DNA from: Branchiostoma floridae
Lineage: Eukaryota > Chordata > Leptocardii > Amphioxiformes > Branchiostomatidae
Length of the DNA: 64,000 nucleotides
Reading direction: 5' to 3'
Assembly (NCBI RefSeq): GCF_000003815.2
Contig: NC_049995.1
Location: 15,492,664-15,556,663, forward strand
Shown here: positions 27,001 through 39,000 of the stretch, piece after piece
How the letters are laid out: each line of letters starts with the position of its first letter
Numbering within the stretch: the stretch's first letter is position 1
Translations under genes and position numbers: made by a program
Notes under the pieces: generated by a model
What the model saw: the letters and a program-made list of their open reading frames with translations, nothing else
What the model was told of the DNA's origin: nothing
Database searches by the model: none

Positions 27001-30000
27001 CTGCCTCCCTGGCTGGATTTCCAGCGGCCCTGTTCAACACTGCCTCCCTGGCTCAACACTGCCTCCCTGGCTGGATTTCCAGCGGCACTGTTCAACACTG
27101 CCTCCCTCGCTGGATTTCCAGCGGTCCTGTTTAACACTGCCTCCATGGCTGGATTTCCAGCGGCACTGTTCAACACTGCCTCCCGGCTGGAAATCCAGCG
27201 ACCCTGTTCAACACTGCCTGCCTGGCTGGAAATCCAGCGGCACTGTTCAACACTGCCTCCCTGGCTGGAAATCCAGCGGCCCTGTTCAACACTGCCATCA
27301 TGGCTGGATTTCCAGCGGCCCTGTTCAACACTGCCTCCCTGGCTGGATTTCCAGCGGCACTGTTCAACACTGCCTCCCTGGCTGGAAATCCAGTGGCTCT
27401 GTAACTCTGTTCAACACTGCCATCATGGCTGGATTTCCAGCGGCACTATTTGACACTGCCTCCCTGGCTGGAATTCCATCGGCCCTGTTAAACAAGTTGC
27501 TTCCTTTCAAAACAGGTATGCTCCTTACCTAGTGCTTTATTCGGTACCTTATATATATACACAATGACACACTTCTAATATAGTACTTTTATAATAGAAA
27601 TATATTTGTATATGTGTCAACAGTAAATGTCAACAGTAAGTACGCTTTAAGTTGCGCAAGACCGTTTTAGACATCCCTTGTCTTTCGGTCACAGAACGTC
27701 CCGCAATCTTCTGTAGAACACGTAAAATGTTCTGAATGTCTCGCAATTATCTGCAGAACTTGTAAAAAGTTATGCAAAATGCCAAAAGCCTTCCGCAGAG
27801 ATCCACAAGTTCCTACGATTTCACAATAAACAGCTCACAAAACTATAATCTACGATGATCATGATACCCATTGATAGCTGAGTGTATGATTGTAACGTAG
27901 TATGAAAAGCTACAAGTACGAATAAAATAATCCGGCAGGATATATATAAAACTATGTCGGCATTTTTTTCATGTCATTTTGGAACACATAATATGGCAAA
28001 ATTGTCGAGAACACCGCAAGTAAGGTCAGTGGCTGCATGTGCTTACAGTGTAAATAAACATCCTGTCGGCGGCACAACTTTTCTATAGCACAGGTACAAA
28101 CTGCAATTTGATTTGGCCAAAGTTACGGAAAAAAATAGAAAGTACAACATTTACCCTGGAGCAAAGAAAGCATATTTCAATCCATGGTCATCTCCATTCG
28201 CAAATGCACTGTTCTATATTAATCTTTAGCATAAATTGTTTTATCCAACAACATCATCCCACTACAATTTTCAATTAACTGGATTTTTAAAAGTTGCCCC
28301 TCCATACAAGAATGGACTCTCCCAGAACACCCCTATCTATGTAAATGGAATGGTCTATGTGACCCATTTCCCATTTCTAGTGCAAAGCTACCCCTATACC
28401 AAAATCAGTTGACTATTTCATGACAAAGGAAGCAAAAATATACATTTTTGAACCAAAATCGCAAAAAAATCTGAAATCTAACTATTTTTGAAGTGATGTA
28501 AATGTGATGTAAAAGTGTAAATGGAGTCCTGTGGGCACATACGTTCTGTAGGCATCCTCATACCAAATTTAAGGTCCTTTAGATTCCATACAAATGTATA
28601 GGAGGGAAACCTATACAGTTTTTGGCTAAAATGTCAAAATAATCCAAAATTTCATGAAATGTGTGCCCAAAGTGAAAATGAGGTTCTGTGGGCACATGTG
28701 CCACGCCCCTTTGTATCAAATTTCAGGTCATTTGGCTTTAATAAAAGGGCATGGGAGTCAAAAATATACATTTTTTGTCACAAAATGGCCTCAAACCCCA
28801 ACTCATTTTTGAAGTGATGTATACAAAAAGTGTCGATGGCGTCCTATGGGCATATGTCCAATGCACATCTGGACCCAAAATTGCAGGTCATTAGGTTGTA
28901 ATACAAGGGCAAAGGGGCCCAAAATATATATTTTTTTGTATAAAAATGACCCTCCCCAAAAATAAATAAAGTTGAGTTTAAGGCCTCTATTAAAAAGTGA
29001 AAAAAAAAAACACCTGGGGGTATTTACTATCTCTACCTCCACGCAAAATAAATTTTGCCTCAAAATGAGTCCATTTGAAAATTTGGCAGGTGAAGAAGAA
29101 ACATGACAAAACACAATATAATTTAATCCATGTTTGGATTGACATACAATTAGAGCGCTGTGACCCCCCCCCCCGCCCCCCGCAAAAAAATAAATACCTA
29201 GAATAGTCTGGGACCGAACTATAGATTAGGGACTTGACGATATTTATCGGGGGGGGGGGGGAGGGCTGGTGCATAAGGGGGAGGGCCATTGAAAATTTTT
29301 ATGGCCTGGGGGGAGGGCCATCCAAAAATTTTGAGCCGGGGGGGAGGGCCCTTGAAAAAAATTCCCCTTAGGGGCCTTAATAAATACAAGCAAAATGTGC
29401 CCCTGAAATGAAGGAAATGAAGTTTCAGATGGTCAAGATTTCGATTTTTCTCTGGACGTCCCTTGCGATGGCTTGCGCCTCCGGCGCCCAGGACGCTCCG
29501 GCGCTCGTTGTCATCAAAAATCAGACAGAAATGTCATTACATTTAGCACAGTCTACCAGCAAAGTTTATCCCTCAAAATGCAGAAAATCGTGTTTCAGAG
29601 GGTCCAAATTTCAACATTTCTCCAGACCTACCTTGCGACGGCTCGTGCCTTGGGCGCTCGAAATCTTGAAAATACGTTGGGGGCGTCGTTGCCTCAATGA
29701 TAAGCTAAAACCATGTGAAGTTCTACAAGAAAGGCTATTAAACTTAGCTTAGTCTGCCAGCAATTTTTGCCCATCAAAATATAGGAAATATCGTTTCTGA
29801 TAGTCAAGATTTCAAAATTTTCCCGGGGGAACATGCCACCGGACCCCCAAGGATTACGTCAATATAGTTCGCTCTCCCTATACGAATTTTGCTGCAGCCG
29901 CCTCTCGTGTGATTCCATGTTCGCACGAAGTTAACGAAGACTATAGAAAGTAAAATTGGTATCAGTATCAATCCTGCGTGTATCGGCTTTTTGTAAACGG

Positions 30001-33000
30001 AATTGTTCACGGACGGCAACGGGATATTATAAAAGAAATTACGATGTTTACTTTCGTGACAGCGGGCTCTCTGCTGCATGTGACGTAATCATGATGGCGC
30101 GAAAATTTTTCGGCAAGTTTGTTGGTTGGCCGAAATAACTCCCGTTTTGGAATGATTAAAGCAGTCTTGAAGCGGTTTTTGTAACGATATCGCTAAAATG
30201 TATTCAAGTCTCTTCCAGCTACAAAATCAATTTATTTTCTTTTGTGTAAATATCGTACATGTGTAATGAAAAAGATCGTCGTGGAACCGCCCCTCCCCCA
30301 CCCGCTTTTCTCTGCGTTGACATGGACGCATAAAATCCACGTTTACTACACTATTATTATTGTTATATTATTTAATGACAGACAGTGTATGTAATGGAAA
30401 AGGTAAGGAAAAATTTGGGGGTGCCATTGAAAAATTTTTTGGGACGGGGGGAGGGCCATCAAAAAAAATTTTTACCAGACCCATTTTGCACCAGCCCTCC
30501 TCCCCGGTAGCCTGGTTACCAAACCCCAGCCCGATCTCAAGTATCTATCTTGAGGTTGGGGTATGGAATCCAGGCTACGGCCCCGGTGAATATCGTCAAG
30601 TCCCTTATGCGATTTGATACACGCAAACCGGCAGCATCGAGGCTTTCTCACGGTGAGTGGTCTTGATTGACAGATCGCGATTTTTTAAAAGTCTTACCGC
30701 TACCTCCGGGCAGTCTGAAGTTTCGAGGGACGTAAATCCAGTCATTTCAGCATTTTAGCAAATAGGAATACCAAGGAGCTTTTATCAAGTTGATAAAAGC
30801 TCCTTGAGTATACTGACAGCAAACAATTTTATATTCGTCGCCAATAAACGCGCTTCTTTCATTTGTCTTTGAGGAAAACCGAAACATTTCTTGCAAAATG
30901 CAGCAAATGCGTGTTGTTCTGCTAAAGAAATAAACGACTCGTGTTTCCAAATCTGAAATCGGTAAGACGGGCGATTTGTGGAACCGAGGCAAATCTAAGC
31001 AGGACTCGCTCATGTACAAAATTAGATATTTTTTTTGGTCCATCAGCCGCTGCGCCCGTGGTCACGACAAGCAAGCGCAAGCTGTACAAAAACCTTGTAA
31101 CAAACAAAAGTTTTCTCCGGTGGAACGCAGGAGGCCCGTTACAGGTCAGTCAGGAAACTTTTTTATTTCAACAACAAAGAACAACTAGTACTTGAAGATA
31201 TGTCGGTCCGCCGTTTGATGCAAAATTTCAGAAACGCCGACAAGAGTATAATACGTCTATTGGGTTATTTTAAGCCCGGCGTTACAGCAAACGTATTCTA
31301 AATGTATTCTAAATAGGGCCGGTACACTCTAGCCTGAGTATCATATATATATTCCTCTCCCGGCATTTTTCATTTCCCGGCATATTTTCCTTTCCCGTCG
31401 TATTCCCGGATAAAAATCGCGAATCGACCCCCCAAAAAATAACTTTCGCCAAGGCCCTAGAGACGACGGTGAAGGAGGCTTTGAAACCCTATGTCTCTCC
31501 CAAAACACCGTTAGACACTGACCTAAAAATAGATGGGAATTTGACACCCACATGCGCGAAAACGTGGGCATGTTCTCGAGAACAAAGTACCGAATGCTGC
31601 AACAAAGGTAGATCGACATTCTTCTTCTTCTTTTGTACTGCCAAGCCTCTAATTCTAGAGATTAACGGGCACATTCAACTGCTATTATCAGTGCCGTGAA
31701 AACCCTTAACTATAGAAATTGAGCAAATTATGAATCTTTATCTTTGTGGTTTCAGAGCTACACTGAGAAAAAGTGAAACAAACGGCGGGCGTGAGGTCTT
31801 TGATCACTCTATCTGGTCTTTCACGTTGTGACTCCCGATACGTCAATTCACTAGTCAAGATAAAATACTAGTAACTTCCACACGAGACAAAGCTATGTAT
31901 GCACCAATTATATAGAAAGTCAAATGCAGATGGACAGATCGATCGAAGTTTGAATATATAACCTCAACGTTTAGTTTAGATAATAATGGATTAAAATATT
32001 ATTTACGGAAACTGCAGACATTTCGCTCGCAGTTCGGGCAGTCTTCGGCCAGCATCGGAGTGCGTCCTTTTCATGAATTTTGCAGATTTGGGCCAAATAC
32101 AAACTACTGGCATGCCACCGAATACTAGCTGTGCTAGTACAGGATGGCACTGAATCGTTCATCAAGATAAGAGGGTCAACCGGCCAGGTCTGGACTGAAT
32201 ACGAGATCACAACATTGATAAGGAAAGGACACCCTGCACCCTGGGACCTACAGTACGTACAGAGCTTGGCGTAGTTGGAGACCAGAACAGTTACGAGTAC
32301 TAATTTGTGAATCAAATGGAGTAATTTACAACATAAACACGTACTGTAAGGTTAATATCTTTTCCCAATGAAGAGAGTAGTTTCAGCCAGCAATTGGTCA
32401 TCATTCATGCAACCAAGCACAGAGGTCAAATAGAGGTCAAATATGAATTCTAGTCTCTATCAGAATCCCATCAGCTGAAATATAGCAGGAGTGAAACTGT
32501 TTAAACGACACTTGGCTAGCCTGGTAAACAACTTTCAACTAAAAGAAAACTAGACCGAAATCTTAGCGATCAATTGCCCGGATATATATATTTGATTCAC
32601 GATATATACCAGACCCCAGCCCGATCTCAAAGATATTTTTGAGATCGGGCTGGGGTCTGGTATCCCTGCCAAGCTATCGAAACCTCTGCTTGATTTTTCA
32701 ACCCACCCAACATCTGCTTTGGCCCTCACGATTCACACTAAGTCAAGTAAATTCAACTTGAATGGGCAACTCAGTGATTCAAATAGTGGGAGGTGGTCTT
32801 ACTAGCTCATGGAAAATGTCGGCCCTATATGTGTAATGAAATGTGGGCTTGATCAAAATATTGATTTTCCACGTTGCCAGGTCACCACCATGCACATAAC
32901 AGATCATAGGAATCAAAATAATTTGCAACCTTCATCGTGTACGACAAGACTTTACACAGTCCTGGTGATATTATTAATACGATGGAATCTAAAACAAAAG

Positions 33001-36000
33001 TCTGTAAACCTTGTTGCGTGTATAACAAGGGACTGTGTCCAAAATGGCGCCAAAACTTAAACAGACCCCCCTCCCCCCCACCCCACCCCGTCACTCGATC
33101 ACATCTCACCTTCACTGTGCGTAAAGTCCAGTATCAACAACCATAATCTATTACCATACCATGATACTAGCACTACATACCCGACAATATCAGCATAACA
33201 CGATTTCCTACCTGCATTTGTTGTCTCTTCATTTCTCATAAACAGGCAGCCTGTTTGTCCCCTTACCGTCGGGGGTGGTCGATGCTTCCCCGGCCCCATC
33301 AAGTCCCACAGATATATGTTTTCCGTTCCTTTCCCCTCTGTGTGTGGAACATCTGCTGTGATGACTGGACTCCAACACTCCTACTCCCATAGTTTCTATA
33401 CTAAGCTTAGCCATTGGAGAACGTATTTAGGAAAACACGATACAAGCGTTTCAGTCCCTGCGTTTCAGTGCAGCGTGATCAACATTTGGAATTTCCGCGC
33501 CAAAGCACCCCGCGGTGCTGCCAGCCAGTGAGCGAGCGAGCGAGCTAGCTCCCAGCAGGGCCGGCCATAATGTTTTCCAGCTGACCGGGCTTTCGTAAGT
33601 CTCTGGCTACGATCTCGTGGCAATCGAGTAATGAGTCGTGAATAGAAATAGCAAGGAGGTTAAAATCTAACCTCCTTGGAAATAGTAACATATAGAGTAA
33701 ATCGACGTCTAATCGCCGTATTAAAATACACTGAGACTGATTTGTATGCTTCAAGATTTGGCGTCTCATGCGATGTTGGTACCCTTCCTGTCTGAAACCT
33801 CTGGATGACGAAAGAGAAGAATTTGGCTAAAAAAGGACAAATACGTTGCCATGGGATTTCAGTCAGCTATCCAACAAGCTATCCGTCGGCCGGTCAGTTC
33901 ACTCCCCCTAGGCCAATAAAAGCAAGGATTGAAATTCCAGTTATGTTCCTTTGGTGATCTTTGGTGAACACCGGTACCGCCAAAAATGGATCTCTAAATT
34001 CTAACCTTGTAATACTAGGCTTTTATTCCTAACTTGGCCATGGTCCCCTATTATTATTTGGCCAGGTCGCGGGACTTTCCCTCGGCCGCTGGCCGGCCGA
34101 AACCATATGGTGAGCATGCAAACTCCCGGGACAACTTCTACACTGTGAGCCAGACGGGACCGGGTAGCTAGCGAGTTCTGTTCTGGGAGCAAAGGCCGTC
34201 AGCCCACCATCTCACATAAGCGCTCTGTGACGTTTTGTACGTCTTTCTTGAAACTTGTGTGTATCTTTCTGTACTGTCGGCTCATCGAAAGAAGCAAAGT
34301 GCCTAGACACTAGACCCAGGAAACGACTTTCAGAAAAGAAAACGGCCGGGTGCCTGTAGGATCGAGATAGAAACGAGGGCACAAAGTAAGAAACACGTAC
34401 AAGCATTTCCAGGGGGTTGAACATATTCTTGCATTCCAGATATATATATTTCTAACGTAAACTGTTGATAGAATAAGATATTGAAAAAAACAACTCTGCC
34501 AATAACCACTTAGAAGATTTATGTAAGGCCACAGTTTATCCCTGTCATTCATAGAGCCGCGGAGATATTCTCTTGTGATAATCTGTCAGTCTTATCAGAC
34601 TCACTCACACAATCCTCTTCTGGGTCTAATCCCTACTAGTACGATAATGACCTCCCTAACGGAGTCCTTGTCAAGTTAATTCCTTATCTCACTGACTTGC
34701 GGTACTGTTAATCTCCAAGCAGATCCTGTTAATCTCCAAGCAGTACCATAAGATAGTATCAAAGCTGGCCATAGCCATAGCCGGCCAAAGGGAGTCAAAC
34801 GGGCACCGGAGGGTTTGATACTATATTACGCAGTGGGGTTCAAGCGGTTCGTAGCATTGTCAGTTAATTGAATATCAAGTTAATTGATTGATTGAAATGC
34901 GTCAAAAATACATTTGCAATAAAAAAATGTTCACTTTTATGATACTTGACGTCACAGATAACATATGATGAAATATATGTAAAACCTTAACAGAAATGAC
35001 CCAAATGTACCGCACAAACCATATTTCACTCTATTGATATTATATGTTTTGTATGGTCGACGGCGTCCACGGTACGGTGACGGTACGTTGGTGGGGTCAG
35101 ACGTCAACATACCCCCTTTAAGGTTCTGGATTCGTATCCCCATAGAGAACGGCGCTTTACACACATTCCCTCACTCGAGCAGGTGAGAATGAGTGACTAG
35201 CTTCGGATAGGGACGGCTTCCACAATGGGACATGAAGTTTGTGTTTGAGGAGAGCCACATCTCTGGCACGACAAACAACCGTCCACACTTAAAATATCAA
35301 ACTGAGGTTCTTCCCAGTGTGAGTGGATGAAACCTTACAGTCCAGTCTTAAAAAGCTTGCACCTAATGTACAAAACTGTTATATGATGCAAACAAAAGTG
35401 ATTCCTAGGTTTATAAACTTTATGTACTAGTATATCGACCTCCCTTGTAAACCAGTCAATCGTGGCCGAATTGAATCAAACAGTTGCTCTCAACAAAACA
35501 AAAGAGTTTTTTTTTCACCTGTCTGTACTATCACTATGTTAACAGTGCGATAGGTATCATTCGTAGGCGTCTACAATTTTCGCTACGCGACACAGGTGTT
35601 ACACTTTCAAGCTTTCGTCAGGCAGCGGACGAATCGTCCTGCTACTAGTACCTAACCTTGATCTGATGTCTGATGTTTTCGTCCACATGTATAATGCATA
35701 TCATGCATCGCTGAAAACTGGGGCTATTGGAACATGATAGCAAACAACGAGGATCGTATGTCCAAAACAGACCTAGGCCTACTAGTGGAGCTTGATGTGG
35801 AGAGGCTACAAAAATCGTACGACGACGGGGTCATGTGATAACCTCCAAGCAAATCCTACGGTAGCATAAGATAGTATCAAAAGCTGCAAGAGGCGTAAAG
35901 CCGGCCTAGAAGTATGTTAAGCCGACCAAAATGCCCATGAACACGTAAAACAAAACAATCGTAGCCAAACCTCTGATTGGAGTAATACGAGTAACTCTTC

Positions 36001-39000
36001 CTGGTTCGTCTGGTCAACAAACGCCAGCCTTCAGGAGGGGCACAACCCGCCTTACGTGCAGATACGTGCTGTGTACGTGCCAAAACGTGGGCAATCTTTT
36101 GGTATCCGTAAGTGGTAAGTACCGCCTCCGTACGAACTCGTAGAGAATCCGACGGATTTGGGAGCACGCAGACACGCCATAGTAAGTGCATGCAGAACTT
36201 TCTCTGGTATCGGGCTGCGGATTGGCCCCCCGTACGTGCCTGGCTCCGTGAGTGTATTAGAGTTGTCTCACAGTCAATTGCTGTACGGACGGCACACGTA
36301 GCACGGGCGTTACCGTGCTTACTCCGCGCTTCCCTTGTTCACCTGTGAATGCCGACGCACAACACACCTGCACTGTAACGAGGGAGCAGGTGCTCCGTAC
36401 GTTCAACGCACGTGGCAAGCACATGGTTTCTGCAGTATATAAAGCCGAGTCGACGAAAGACTGCCAACCCGTCTCCAAGATGCGTAAGAAGACGCAGAAG
36501 AAGCCGTCAGTTGCATCTGTAGCAGCTTCGACCAAAGCCGCCCAAAAGAAAGACCTTGAAAGGTCGTCCTATATATACATCCCCGAAAAACTTAAGTTCA
36601 TCGCACTTGAACGCACTTACACCATCCGAGTGAGTAAGGAAACCGTACCGAAGCAGCACGTGTAAGTAGGGCCTGCATACGTCAACGTGGCAATCGCACA
36701 GAGACTGTACGTTGTAAGCACGTGCAAGTCAGCTACCACTTGCGCAACGAACGATGAATGCAACCGCTCGCAGCCAGGCGTGGCGTGCAGTCCACGTACT
36801 TACACCTTGCGCGACCGTACGAGTGACGTGCGTTGACGTACTCCCTCCCTGCTCTTACCAGTCGTTCCCCACGTTTTCAGAAATACGTGGAGAACGTGGC
36901 CTCCCCCCAAAAAACGTACGGGCAAATTGCACGTACGGCGGGTTGTGCCCCTAGCTTTAGCAAGAGGCAGAGACCGGAGACTACATGTATACAGTAGACA
37001 GAAGTTTTCTTTTGTTATATTTTGTAAAGTAGAGTTGACTCATTACAGAATCTTTTTTACGTTTTTTTGTAAGTTTTAATTTTTAAGGTTTTCCCTTGTG
37101 ATATTTTCCATGTTTGCCCGCTTTTATCGACTTTTGAGACCAGTGTGTTTTGAGACCATGCTTTGCCCGAAACATGTGCGCACTTCGCAGGGTTCAACTG
37201 ACTGAAAGTTTTCTTCCTTTTCACGTTCAGTTGCCGAGTTCTATTGCCCCCAATTTGTTTTTTTATTTTTTTATTTACAGAAATGTTTTTTTATTGAAAT
37301 TCTGAAAACAGTATAAGGTGACAGAAAGAAAGCTTTTGCGAGAAGTGTTGCTTTGCCACACGCCTACGCACTGGGGAAGACCAAGATAGGAGATCAAATG
37401 TACAGAATGAGAAGGGCCTAGGAAATTCCTGGTAAGAAGGTGGAAAAGGACGGTCCGATGTGCCTCAGCAGAGGAACGGGAGGTACGTAAATGCTTTTCA
37501 TTCAGCACCTTATGCCGAAAAGGTTCTTAACTCTGCTTTCTTACCGGAAGGCAAGGAGAAATGTTGTAAACATCAAATCTGACATATGTTGCAGCGAACG
37601 TAAATCGTAATTATGACAAAAAAAGAACTTTTGAACATTTGTGGAATATGAGTAGGATCATACCTATTTTTTCCACTAATCATAACCTACCGTTGGAAAC
37701 TCTAATTCAATCCTCCGTCAGATACCGTGACTGCTGTTGCGCTACTGTTAGGTACTCCACATCCCGATATACGGTCAATATGTAGACAGAGCAATTGCTG
37801 TTATATCACCTAATCGATTTTTATGATGTGTTTGTTTTGTTGAGACACTATCCATGCGTTATGGATCTGTAATACCATCTCACGTAAGTACACACGCAAA
37901 AAGAACCCAGTAAATTCTATCAACCATGTGCGACGGAATACTGGTAACACGACACGTATCAGATAGTCTGTGAGCTAGGTGTTGCTCGAAAAGAAATGTT
38001 GAGAATCATTTTCGGATTAAATTCACATCTTTAAATATCTGTCAACCTCTCAACGTAACGATAAAACTTACTTTTATTAGTGAATTGTGTTTACTTAAAC
38101 GATTTAACTATTTCTAGGGCGCTGTCGGCCTATATGAAACACCACTCAAATCATAGCACGGCTCCAATAAGACCTCCTGTCAGATCGGACAACCTCGACT
38201 ACCGCGCGCTAAAGGCGCTATTAAATAAGACTTCAATTAAACTTTATCAATTTGAAATTGCATCAAATTCGAAATTTGGTTGCATTTTCCCCGTGGGGTT
38301 GGATGGCCATATATGAATTTTCCAAGGAAAAGCTCATCAAACGCAGAGCCTACGGTAAAAGTACTTGAATAAATGCGTAGTACTGCCTGGACAATGTACA
38401 CATTTATCCCAAACGAGATCAAGTACAAATATTGAAGTCCGACGGTAGGAGCATTCGCAACAGGTAGTCTGAGTACCTTGCTATATTTCCAGTCAAAACC
38501 TGCATGCTCATATCAAATGTCAATGTGCATCTTAAACACTGATCTTATTTCTTACACACTGATCTTTTTTCTTTAACTTTTCCGTGTCCGCCACGTCACT
38601 TAATTCTAGACTGCCAACCCTGTACAGAGAACAGAGAAGCAGAAAATTATCGTACACATCGTCTTTCAGGAGTTTTCATGGATTATCTTTCCACCTTACC
38701 CAAGACACGTAGATTGAGTACTTTGCAATTGTCAGCAAGGTAATACAATATTTGTTAGATCCCAATATGTGACACGTGGCCTCAAAAAGAAAAAAAGCGT
38801 ACGGACAAAAAGCACGTCTTGTGGAAATCGCAGTGTTGTAACAGAATAAAAAACCGCTGTAAATGATCAGAAATGCATCCAAAATAGCTTTTCTGTGATA
38901 AAAGGATGTTCACTTTTCATACTTGGTGCAAAATAGGCAAAATATAACCTTGATAGATCTACTGTTGATGGCATGGTGGCGGTACTGTTGGGTCACTGTT

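Larger units (their letters stand above)
29830..34700. other. Intron 2: no gene seen apart from hairpins
   Basis: Only short palindromes (30507, 30771, 32606, 33652) and poly-G/poly-C runs are supportable. Small ORFs lack coding character. Confidence 0.45.
36037..36951. mobile_element. Palindrome-rich DNA element with 24-bp TIRs
   Basis: Left end GGGGCACAACCCGCC(T)TACGTGCA and right end its inverse with one mismatch. The body is full of CGTACG/CACGTG-type self-complementary motifs. A shorter relative in opposite orientation lies at about 59742-60062 and shares the segment around CCACGTTTTGGCACGT. No transposase is visible, so non-autonomous. Confidence 0.6.

Noticed and set aside
29408-29752. 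114-codon ORF with an apparent signal peptide
   Set aside because: Sits on tandem copies of a dispersed repeat (CAAAATGCAG family); coding look is fortuitous.
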